This document shows, in pieces, positions 7,623 to 15,067 of a stretch of 64,000 bases of DNA (positions within the stretch are counted from its first letter, which is position 1; each line of letters opens with the position of its first letter). The translations under genes were made by a program, and so were the position numbers. Origin of the DNA: Paenibacillus agricola (GTDB lineage Bacteria; Bacillota; Bacilli; Paenibacillales; NBRC-103111); contig NZ_JAAOIW010000002.1 in NCBI RefSeq assembly GCF_011440305.1, positions 488,084 through 552,083 on the forward strand, read 5' to 3'. The notes beneath the pieces are model-generated. The model was not told the origin of the DNA and made no database searches. It saw only the letters and a program-made list of their open reading frames with translations.

Positions 7623-10190
7623 TCAGGGAGTGCTTATCATCAACTCAAAGGTAGTCTGTGCACTGCCGCCATAGCTGTCTGTAGCTGTAATCGTCACGGT
7701 AGCTATTCCATATCCGTTCGGAGTAATCGAAAGGATATTTCCGCTTACATTAACATCTGCCAGATCGCTGTTACTGAAGCTTGAAGTATAAGTAATGACA
7801 TCGTCGCTATCGGCATCCGTAAAGCTGCCCGCCAAGCTAATCTCAGCAGTCCCAACACTCTGACTTATAGTTGTCATCGGCAATGAACCCGTTACATATA
7901 CGGGAAGATTGTTAGACACAATGATATCAAAAGGCTTACTTGTTACACTAGCACCAAAGGTATCCGTAACTGTTAATGTAACTACATTCGTCCCTCTTGG
8001 AAGACCAGCAATATATGCCGTGCCCCCGCTGGACAAAGATGTCCTAACTGTTAAAGCACCTACTAAATCCGTGGTTGCCGAATAAGTAAGTGAATCACTC
8101 TCTTCATCCTTAAAATAGGATACCGACATTGAAGCTTCCTGGTTATGCATAATATTCATTGAAGAGATAGTACCAATAATAGTCGGTGGTTTATTATAAG
8201 TGAGATCGAAGCTTTTGGTCGCAGAGCCACCATGACCATCCTCTGCTTTTACAGTAACGACAGTTTTACCATACACATCCCCATTAGGAGTAATAGTCAA
8301 CGAATTTCCCGAGACGGTCGTAGCTGCCAAGGATTCATTACTGCTTGCTGCAGTGAATGTAAGAGTATCACTATCCGCATCCGAAAAGGCTGTTGCCAAG
8401 TTGTCAATCATAATCGCAGGATACGGAGGCCCGCTGACACCTGTATGATCAATCGTTATCGCATCCAGCCCCGAGGTGTATTGGGGCTGAGCATTGCTTA
8501 CCACTACATCGAAGCTCATATTCGTTTGTGCACCAACCGAATCCGTAGCTGTTATGGTGATCGTCGACGTTCCCTTTGACTGTTGAGTCACTTTCAGGAG
8601 CTGTCCACTAATCACTACTACTGTAGCCACACTAGCCATACTGCTAGAAGCCCCCGTATAGGTTATAGAATCATTATCCGGGTCGATGAAATAAGGGTTC
8701 ACAGATGATGCAAGATCAAACGTTAGTGCCGGCTGGCCCATGCTCGTAGCTTGATTCGCTATAGTCGCAGCCACGACAGGCGCACTATTAGCCACCTCAA
8801 CATTAAAGCTCATTTCTGCGTAAGCATTGCTGGAATCGGTAGCCTTTATGGTAACTGTAGCTGTGCCTTTGGATAAGGGAGAAATCACCAAATTGCCACT
8901 TGGCATAGATAAGGTCACGATACCAGGCGAGCTTAACGAAGCCATGTAGCTTAAGCTTGGATCTTCCACATCTATGAAATAAGATTTAATATTCGATATA
9001 GTGACGGCTCCGTTAGTAAGGCTAGTGCTTTTGTCCGTGATTGTTGAGACGACGGTTGGCGCATGGTTACCATAGGTAGCAGCGGACACTGTTACATTAA
9101 AGCTGCCTATCACACTCCCGCCATAGCTATCATTAGCTGTAGCAGATACCGTAGCTGTTCCAACAGCCGCTCCAAAAATTTTCAAATGGTCACTCGTTTG
9201 TTGGACATCAATTAGATTTCCTGCTTGTGTTACCTGTACTTGATTAAATTGAAGCGCATCCCCATCAGGGTCAGAAAATATACTTTTCAAATCTAGCAAT
9301 TGGCCATCGTTAAAGTAGGTATTTTGGGTGACTGCTAGGTTGGAGCCCGTAAATATAGGAGAGCGATTCCCGACAATCACATCAAAACGATTGCTCGCCT
9401 TACCACCACGCCCATCTTTAACCGACATATCCATAGTTAAAGCGCCATGCTCAAGCCCATTAAAGGTAAGTTGGTTGTTGGCTAGGCTTGCTGTTGCATA
9501 AGCGGCAGCACTCAAACTAAATGTATCAATCGTAAGGGGATCATCATCACCGAATAATTCACTGGGGCTTAATGTTAAGGGACTATTCTTGTAAATGGTT
9601 ACCGTGGTGTCTTTGGATTGAGGCGCGCTATTAGGAGCAGTCATCTTCTGAGGTGCAATAAAATTGAGGGTATCATTCAACATTTCCTTGGTAAATGGAC
9701 GGCTGCCTATAAAGGTAACAATTTCGCTGATATCAATATTACCGTTGTTATCCTTGTCCAAGCTATCTGGGATAACTAGGACATCAAAAGCATCCACCAC
9801 GGTTCCCCCATTGGCTGCTGTTCCCGTAACCGTAACCGTTGCTGTTCCTAGCCTGTCATTGGTAAAGGTAAGCATATTTTGGTTAATAGTTGTCGCATAT
9901 CCTGTAGAGCCTACATTCAGTGGGTTGCTGACTGTAGCTGAATAACTGCCAATTCCGTCAAAATATGCATTCAAATCTACTGTTAATGGTGTTCCAACAA
10001 CGGTGCGGTAATCAGGCAGTGGTTGGCTAACGAGTGGAGCTTTATAAGAAACGGTCGTAACCGCTTGGACGTAGGCATGATCGAAAGAAGCCATATACAA
10101 TGCTGGGCTTAGAACTAGCGATGCAGCCAGCACTTTGGCCATTTGCCCCGTGGATGCCCTCTGCGACCTCATTTTCCTTTTTGTTCTCAA
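7623..10190 (-). CDS. Secreted Ig/cadherin-like repeat surface protein (855 aa)
   Basis: The protein starts with a basic N-region and hydrophobic stretch (KVLAASLVLSPALYMASF) typical of a Sec signal peptide. The rest is about eight tandem beta-sandwich repeats of 90-100 residues. Each has a hydrophobic strand, an Asp-rich turn (DADSDTLTF, DPDNDSITY), a TATVTVTATDSxGG-type strand and an FDVxVSN strand, the pattern of cadherin-like bacterial Ig domains that bind calcium between domains. An EF-hand/dockerin-like loop (DKDNNGNIDISE) sits after the first repeat. There is no sortase motif or SLH domain, so the attachment mode is unclear. The TTG start at 10190 is chosen because AAGGAGG lies ten bases upstream. 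An adhesive or matrix role is inferred. Confidence 0.85.
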   Translation of the reverse strand: MRTKRKMRSQRASTGQMAKVLAASLVLSPALYMASFDHAYVQAVTTVSYKAPLVSQPLPDYRTVVGTPLTVDLNAYFDGIGSYSATVSNPLNVGSTGYATTINQNMLTFTNDRLGTATVTVTGTAANGGTVVDAFDVLVIPDSLDKDNNGNIDISEIVTFIGSRPFTKEMLNDTLNFIAPQKMTAPNSAPQSKDTTVTIYKNSPLTLSPSELFGDDDPLTIDTFSLSAAAYATASLANNQLTFNGLEHGALTMDMSVKDGRGGKASNRFDVIVGNRSPIFTGSNLAVTQNTYFNDGQLLDLKSIFSDPDGDALQFNQVQVTQAGNLIDVQQTSDHLKIFGAAVGTATVSATANDSYGGSVIGSFNVTVSAATYGNHAPTVVSTITDKSTSLTNGAVTISNIKSYFIDVEDPSLSYMASLSSPGIVTLSMPSGNLVISPLSKGTATVTIKATDSSNAYAEMSFNVEVANSAPVVAATIANQATSMGQPALTFDLASSVNPYFIDPDNDSITYTGASSSMASVATVVVISGQLLKVTQQSKGTSTITITATDSVGAQTNMSFDVVVSNAQPQYTSGLDAITIDHTGVSGPPYPAIMIDNLATAFSDADSDTLTFTAASSNESLAATTVSGNSLTITPNGDVYGKTVVTVKAEDGHGGSATKSFDLTYNKPPTIIGTISSMNIMHNQEASMSVSYFKDEESDSLTYSATTDLVGALTVRTSLSSGGTAYIAGLPRGTNVVTLTVTDTFGASVTSKPFDIIVSNNLPVYVTGSLPMTTISQSVGTAEISLAGSFTDADSDDVITYTSSFSNSDLADVNVSGNILSITPNGYGIATVTITATDSYGGSAQTTFELMISTP

Positions 10191-10426
10191 TGTAACTACC
10201 CCTCCTTATTTATACAATTTCCGAGAGTACTCCAGTTCTTTAAATTTATCACAGCTTTTGCCAAAAATATATGTTAGATTTCATAAATTCACCAATATCC
10301 AGCTAATTTAGCTAATTTTCAGCAATTTTTTATCTCAACAGAATTGAGGCGTTTTTTATGGAAACCGATATGTCGGGATCATGCAAGACGAGATCGACCA
10401 TTCACTGGATGCGTTTAGTTATAAAC

Positions 10427-10453
10427 AAAAAGGAGCTGCGATCGCAGCCCCTT
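10427..10453 (-). terminator. Rho-independent terminator
   Basis: AAAGGAGCTGC and GCAGCCCCTTT pair around GATC (the core GCTGCGATCGCAGC is a perfect palindrome), followed on the minus strand by TTTTTGTTT. It ends the 66-codon gene upstream. The rest of 10191-10543 holds the promoter region of the surface protein and no clear gene. Confidence 0.65.
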
Positions 10454-10543
10454 TCATTCCGAAGGTATGATTAGTCTAGTAGTTCACCACTCGAACGGCA
10501 CAGGTTCTTCATAATAGTGGTGCATGGAAAGCTGTGATCTAAT

Positions 10544-10744
10544 TCATGGCTTATACTCGTTAATACCTACTACTTTGCACATGTAAGTGTTTTTGGCCAT
10601 TTTCTTAACGATCTGCCAGAAAATATCCTTTTGTCCTTCAGCTTGTCCCTTGGCTTTGAAAATATCTCCATTCGCCATTTCTCTGGTCGTTTTTAATTTG
10701 TGTGTAACTACATCACCCATATCATAGGCTTGCTCCATGTCCAT
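10544..10744 (-). CDS. Small hypothetical protein (66 aa)
   Basis: The family is not recognised. The protein is soluble, Lys/Met-rich, with a basic middle (KLKTTREMANGDIFKAKGQ) and a C-terminal MCKVVGINEYKP strand. The start is well supported: GAGGAG lies seven bases before the ATG. It sits between a decayed cellulose-binding module on the same strand and a terminator. Because the module remnant ends only about 40 bases upstream, this gene now begins right after the debris and may use a promoter within it. Confidence 0.5.
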   Translation of the reverse strand: MDMEQAYDMGDVVTHKLKTTREMANGDIFKAKGQAEGQKDIFWQIVKKMAKNTYMCKVVGINEYKP

Positions 10745-10794
10745 GTTCTATCTCTCCTCAAGTGAAACTTGCTGCTCCTGACCAAATTGGCCGA

Positions 10795-11160
10795 TCAAGG
10801 CTCTAAACCCCAGATAAGCTGTCCGCTCTGTTCTCCAGCCAAAATCTGTGCTGCCTTACTGCCGAACGAAAGCTCCGCGTAATGGTCAGCACCACTTGCC
10901 GGTATATCCATCTTCACCAGCTTCGCCTATATGTTGCCGCAATCGACCTGAGCCCGATCACAATAGCAGGTTTACGGTTGGCTTCCATCAGCCGTGTAAT
11001 AAAATCGGATCGTGAGCTTGCTCATATTAACGGGAGCCTCACCTTTATTCTTGATATTCATGAGCCCAGTACAATAGGTGCCGGCACAGTGGGCACCGAC
11101 ACAAACAGAGGCACGACCGGCTGCGGGTCTGGCGCGGTATTGGAAGGCGCGGTCGGCCAG
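10795..11160 (-). pseudogene. Decayed family 3 cellulose-binding module (CBM3) with Pro-rich linker
   Basis: On the minus strand, from 11061 down, the frame reads NIKNKGEAPVN, MSKLTIRFYYTADGSQP, stop, CDRAQVDCGNI, stop, AKLVKMDIPASGADHYAELSF, with AGEQSGQLIWGLEP following. This reproduces the CBM3 order: N-x-G, then the S-K-L-T-I-R-x-Y-Y-T-x-D-G strand, the C-D-x-A step, then the S-G-A-D-x-Y-x-E-x-S-F strand. Upstream in another frame lies a proline/threonine linker (PTAPSNTAPDPQPVVP) such as usually joins CBM3 to a cellulase or chitinase catalytic domain. Two in-frame stops and at least one frameshift show it is dead. No catalytic domain is left nearby. The parent protein cannot be named. 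Confidence 0.75.
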
Positions 11161-11326
11161 CCTCCACTTGGCTGACAGCAGTGTCTCCGCCGAGCATCGC
11201 AGGCCTTCACGTTGGCTTCATTGTAACAGGCGCAGCACCGCTAAAGTGCGATAACCGTAAAGTTAAGGCTGGCTAGCAAGACACAATCGTCTGGGTTATA
11301 ATAGCAACCACCTTCGTGCATCTAGG

Positions 11327-12379
11327 TTAATCCTTTAACTCCTCAATATGCTCCTTCTCAGCTAATCGTCTCTGTCCAGCAGTCATATAGTCCACATCAA
11401 GAATATCCAACATAAACACAAAAACCGGAACCCCAATGATTAATCCCCAAATCCCGAAATAATGCTCGGAAAAGATTAGAATGACAAATGTATAAAACAT
11501 CGGAAGCTTCGTTTTCGAGGACATCAGCCTCGGGTTAAGGAAATAGCTCTCAAATGCATGAATAATCATAATCATAATAAATAAGTACACAAGCATAATA
11601 AAGCCGCCATGCTGCAAAGCGAGAATGCCGAGCGGAATCAACGAGATAATAACACCAGCAACAGGGATTAGGCTTAGCAGGAACACTACAATGGATAGAG
11701 CCACCAAATAGTGAAAGCCTAGAATCCACAGCCCGATTGTCGTTAAAATCGTATTAAATATCGCGATAAGGATTTGGGCTTCAATCACTTTACCGAAGGA
11801 TACAATAAATTTCCGGCTAAAATATTCAACTTCCGTATAAAGCCACGCGATTTTGCTATCCCGGAACTTGTCCGTAAAGCTTTTAATGCGTTTCTTTTCA
11901 AGCAAGAAAAATAAGCTTAGGAGCACGGAAAGAAAGAAGGTTTTGCCCCAATCTCCAACTTTGAATACATATCCCAGCCCTTGCTTTGAATACGATTGCA
12001 AATCGAGACCGACCAAGGTGTTCATCAGGTACTCGGAAATCCAATCATCAGCAGGCTTGTTATAGCGATGAATCAGCATATCTGATATGGCTTTAGACTG
12101 GGCTATGATTTTGGGCAGTACATTAGAAACCCCAGCAACCAATAGCACAATGAGCACAACATAGATAGCCACAACGACCACTTTATCGTTAATTCGAATG
12201 AAACGGCTTAGCTTGAAAGAAATATATACCTGTAGGCTGTTAATGATATAAGCCAATAAAAAAGTCAGTAATATTAAATTCAGCATGCCCCCCAGACTAA
12301 TTAATAATAGAGATATCAATATGAGAATCGCGAATCTTTTGACGGTTACATTCATAAAAAGGTTTTTGAGAAACTCCAT
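11327..12379 (-). CDS. AI-2E family transporter (PerM/YdiK-like)
   Basis: This membrane protein of about 350 residues has around eight helices. The AI-2E-transporter family pattern is visible: an N-terminal helix pair (LILISLLLISLG, LILLTFLLAYIINSL), a central amphipathic region (LPKIIAQSKAISDML), and the C-terminal core FLLSLIPVAGVIISLIPLGILAL followed by FESYFLNPRLMSSKTKLPMF. Members export small molecules or work as Na+/H+ exchangers; the AI-2 export label comes from E. coli TqsA and may not hold here. The ATG at 12379 is preferred because GAGGAG lies ~12 bases upstream; an ATG 30 bases further up has no site. It probably shares a transcript with the 151-codon gene upstream. Confidence 0.9.
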   Translation of the reverse strand: MEFLKNLFMNVTVKRFAILILISLLLISLGGMLNLILLTFLLAYIINSLQVYISFKLSRFIRINDKVVVVAIYVVLIVLLVAGVSNVLPKIIAQSKAISDMLIHRYNKPADDWISEYLMNTLVGLDLQSYSKQGLGYVFKVGDWGKTFFLSVLLSLFFLLEKKRIKSFTDKFRDSKIAWLYTEVEYFSRKFIVSFGKVIEAQILIAIFNTILTTIGLWILGFHYLVALSIVVFLLSLIPVAGVIISLIPLGILALQHGGFIMLVYLFIMIMIIHAFESYFLNPRLMSSKTKLPMFYTFVILIFSEHYFGIWGLIIGVPVFVFMLDILDVDYMTAGQRRLAEKEHIEELKD

Positions 12380-12465
12380 TGCCAGAAACACTCTCCTCGA
12401 ACGATTCATAGATGATAAACCATGACTTTCGTATCATAAAAGTCTACCATGTTTACGACGCTAAC

Positions 12466-12921
12466 TCAATGTTCTTCACCCGATTTCGGGGGGATCGTAG
12501 TTAAATCTATAAAATTGTAAGCATATAGGATATTCAGCTTCTCCATATCATGGGTGCTTAAGTTATTCGCGCGAAGCTTGTCGTCAAGTGTCGACTCATT
12601 ATCTCCGAATAAATAGGCTAAATCGCTGAGAATAAATTGGCTCTGCTGCTTAGTGAGCTGAGCTTTTATGGGAAAAATGGACTGGATATACTGATGCCTT
12701 GCTACAACAATTTTGTTTATATACAGGCGGTTAATCGCCAATAAGGTGAATGAGGAAACCAGCATAATAATGGCTGCAAGGATCAAAGAGAGCCAGAAGG
12801 TAAGCAAAAGACAGCCTGCTGTAATAAACAGCATAGATGTGATTACGGCGAATAGTGTCGAATGTTTCATAAATCGGAGACGTTTTTCCCGAATCGCTTT
12901 TAAAGTGATATGCTCAGGCAT
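12466..12921 (-). CDS. Two-helix membrane protein, unknown function (151 aa)
   Basis: The family is not recognised. A basic N-terminus (REKRLRFMKHS) precedes two adjacent membrane helices (residues ~20-40 and ~42-62). The C-terminal ~85 residues are soluble and helical (QQSQFILSDLAYLFGD, NNLSTHDMEKLNILYAYNF). AGGAGG lies before the ATG at 12921. It is upstream of the AI-2E-type gene on the same strand with an 86-base gap, so the two are likely one operon. It overlaps the left end of a longer open frame on the plus strand, but that gene very likely starts at 13015. Confidence 0.55.
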   Translation of the reverse strand: MPEHITLKAIREKRLRFMKHSTLFAVITSMLFITAGCLLLTFWLSLILAAIIMLVSSFTLLAINRLYINKIVVARHQYIQSIFPIKAQLTKQQSQFILSDLAYLFGDNESTLDDKLRANNLSTHDMEKLNILYAYNFIDLTTIPPKSGEEH

Positions 12922-13014
12922 TATGCATTCCTCCTATCGCTTAACCATCCGCTAGGATACAGTTTGGGGCGTGCTTCCAAGTTCTGCTATACTGTAAGAA
13001 TTATAGGGGGGATT

Positions 13015-13983
13015 ATGCAGATGGGCTTGCCGATTACAAAAGTAAACCTATTCCTGCTAGCAGGGGTGGCGACTGCGCCATTATTTATGGAAAATGTCCG
13101 GCTGGCGCTGGTAGCCCGGCTGGAGCAAGCTGGCTGCAAGGTAAACTCCGAGCTGCTATTTCCTTATGGCGACTGGAGCCGCAAGCTGCTCCCGCAGCTG
13201 CTTGAGCTGCGCCATGACCTTGGCGCAGCACGCACCCGCCCGCTCCGCTCGATCGGCGGCACGAGGGTAGCCGCTGCCGTAGCGGCGCGTGTAGCGGCAG
13301 GCGTGAGTGAAACGACGGGCGCGGGCTGTTCGGCGTGTGTAGCTGCGGGCGAGAGTGAAACGACGAGCACGGGCGGCGCGAAGCACGGCGGTAAAAGCGC
13401 GGTGTCGGGCAGGAGCAGCGGCGAGGCAGCGTACAGGGCGGAGGGCGGCGATAGCGTGGACGGCGCGACGCTGAGCGGCAGCTGCTCCCGAGCAGGCGAG
13501 CCAGCCAACGACGCGGCGAGCGGAGCCCGCAGCCTGACGCTGCTGCTCGGGCACAGCGGCGGCGGCGTGGCGGCCGTCCACGCTGCCGGCATCCTCGCAG
13601 CGGAGCCGGCTTTGCCGTGCGGCGCGGCGCGGCCACTGCGCGTGGTGCAAATTGGCTCGCCCAAGTGCCCCATTCCCGCTTGGCTGCAAGACTCACTGCT
13701 ATATGCCTCAGCCATTAATGCCCAAGGGCGACCTAGCGATCCTGTGACCTTGCTGGGAAGCTGGCGTGTCTGGCAGCGTAGCCGAGTAGGCCTGCCTATG
13801 TGGCGCTCCTTGGCTCCCACCTCTCCCTTGACCAATATCCGCCTGCGGCTCTTGGGCGGCCATCCTGACTATTTCAGGGAGAGCAGTCCTTTTATTAACC
13901 AGCAGGGCCTGTCTAACCTCGAAATCACGGTTCAATCTGTGATGGACTGGCTCAATTCAACATTTGAACAAAAGAAATTGTAA
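13015..13983 (+). CDS. Alpha/beta-hydrolase-like protein with GC-rich low-complexity insert
   Basis: The protein is about 322 residues; the ATG at 13015 follows ATAGGGGGGATT. Residues ~1-75 (LLAGVATAPLFMENVRLALVARLEQAG) and ~172-322 look like one folded domain. They include LLLGHSGGGVAAVHAAGIL, a G-x-S-x-G nucleophile elbow after a hydrophobic strand, then RVVQIGSPKCPIP and a late LLGGHPDYF that could supply the histidine. Esterase or lipase activity is therefore possible but unproven. Between them residues ~78-172 are Ala/Gly/Ser/Arg-rich low complexity encoded by strikingly GC-rich DNA, unlike the rest of the window. It converges tail-to-tail with the aaRS-like gene with an eight-base gap. 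Confidence 0.7.
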   Translation: MQMGLPITKVNLFLLAGVATAPLFMENVRLALVARLEQAGCKVNSELLFPYGDWSRKLLPQLLELRHDLGAARTRPLRSIGGTRVAAAVAARVAAGVSETTGAGCSACVAAGESETTSTGGAKHGGKSAVSGRSSGEAAYRAEGGDSVDGATLSGSCSRAGEPANDAASGARSLTLLLGHSGGGVAAVHAAGILAAEPALPCGAARPLRVVQIGSPKCPIPAWLQDSLLYASAINAQGRPSDPVTLLGSWRVWQRSRVGLPMWRSLAPTSPLTNIRLRLLGGHPDYFRESSPFINQQGLSNLEITVQSVMDWLNSTFEQKKL

Positions 13984-13991
13984 GATCCGAT

Positions 13992-14942
13992 TTATAGCAG
14001 CCGATCCAAGCCTATCGCACTAATCATCATTCTTTGTTTGCGGTTACCCAACAATTTTTGTGGCCAATCTACAAAACCTCCGTCACCAATGTACAGCTCC
14101 TGCCCGTTAATATGTACGACAATGGTAAACTGCAGGCCTTTATAATAGAGATTATCGGTTTTCGAAAAATTCTCAGTAATGCTAATGTCGGGAAACCTTT
14201 TCTCAAGGTCGTCAAGGATTCTTTCAAAAAAGCCCGTACCATCTGGATATCCGCCGCGCCGGCTTAATTGCACATCAATATCTGCATGAAATACAGCTTT
14301 GAAAATCATTTGGTAAAGCGCTATATGCTCTTGCAAGACAGCTTTTTCGAATAAATAAGAGCCTTGATCCTTACCAGAGGCTACCAGGCAAAACACGTGA
14401 AAATGCGGCAGCAGCCCAGGTTTATTCAATGGTTGTGTCCTGACATGCCTGTGGGTGGTGCTGAATCTCACAAAATCCAGATCATTCGTCGTCTTGTTCG
14501 ATTTCAATAAATCACAAATATAAAGCGCCAGCAGATTGGTCGCATCGGCCACGACCTCAGTTCCACGCAATGCGGAAATAATTTTGTTCTGGTCAGCCGT
14601 TGCGACAATCGAACAAGAGCCCAGAGGTGCAATTGGGGATAATAAAATAGGTTGATAAGCTGCGGATTGCGCAATTTGCAATACCGCTATTTCCAGCTGC
14701 TTAAGTGCAATTGGATCGACCTTGGCAGGATGCACAAAGCGATTTTCCACATATTTTCGCAGCAGGTCCGCATAAGAAGCTTCCTTCGTCTGAAGCCTGA
14801 ATAGCTCAAGCAGGAAGGTGTTGATATCCGATACGGATAGCTCTTTATTCCATATTTCCAATAAATCAGGATTGCCTGATTGCTCCAAAACCCTTTGTAT
14901 GGCCTTGTTTTGATTGGGGTTGTGGTTCTGATTATGACCCAT
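13992..14942 (-). CDS. Class II aminoacyl-tRNA-synthetase-like protein (HisS/HisZ-like core)
   Basis: This 316-residue cytoplasmic protein was not recognised as a named enzyme, but its second half follows the order of a class II synthetase core. A motif-2-like region has RFSTTHRHVRTQPL followed by LPHFHVFCLVASGKDQGSY. A helix (LQEHIALYQMIFKAVF) follows, then a beta strand region with NLYYKGLQFTIVVHINGQELYIGDGGFVD (in two parts), and finally motif-3-like MMISAIGLDRLL, close to the GIGLDRL ending of HisRS and HisZ. No anticodon-binding domain follows. The N-terminus is helical and hydrophilic. AAGGAG precedes the ATG. It may be a paralogue that ligates or modifies a small molecule, or a regulator; substrate unknown. 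The fold call is moderate. Confidence 0.5.
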   Translation of the reverse strand: MGHNQNHNPNQNKAIQRVLEQSGNPDLLEIWNKELSVSDINTFLLELFRLQTKEASYADLLRKYVENRFVHPAKVDPIALKQLEIAVLQIAQSAAYQPILLSPIAPLGSCSIVATADQNKIISALRGTEVVADATNLLALYICDLLKSNKTTNDLDFVRFSTTHRHVRTQPLNKPGLLPHFHVFCLVASGKDQGSYLFEKAVLQEHIALYQMIFKAVFHADIDVQLSRRGGYPDGTGFFERILDDLEKRFPDISITENFSKTDNLYYKGLQFTIVVHINGQELYIGDGGFVDWPQKLLGNRKQRMMISAIGLDRLL

Positions 14943-14981
14943 CGGAAAGCTCCTTTCTACTTATCATTCATTAGTATAGGC

Positions 14982-15025
14982 AAAAAAAGTCTGTGTTCCC
15001 ACATAAAGCGGGCGGAACAGACTTG
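14982..15025 (-). terminator. Rho-independent terminator of the 5TM kinase gene
   Basis: On the minus strand AAGTCTGTTCC pairs with GGAACACAGACTT (one bulge) around a GC-containing loop, followed by TTTTTTT. It separates the kinase transcript from the downstream aaRS-like gene. Confidence 0.75.
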
Positions 15026-15067
15026 CTTTGCTCATACATTGTATAGATATGCGTTAGCTATTTTATC

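Noticed and set aside
10478-10543. A short in-frame extension (MHHYYEEPVPFEW) behind the stop of the 66-codon gene
   Set aside because: It is only 13 codons, with no start site of its own; a read-through or degraded tail cannot be shown.
10882-11175. A 97-codon plus-strand frame
   Set aside because: It is the antisense of the CBM3 relic and has no binding site or family pattern.
13085-13935. Several long minus-strand open frames
   Set aside because: They arise because the GC-rich insert of the plus-strand gene has few stop codons; Arg/Ala-rich shadow sequence.
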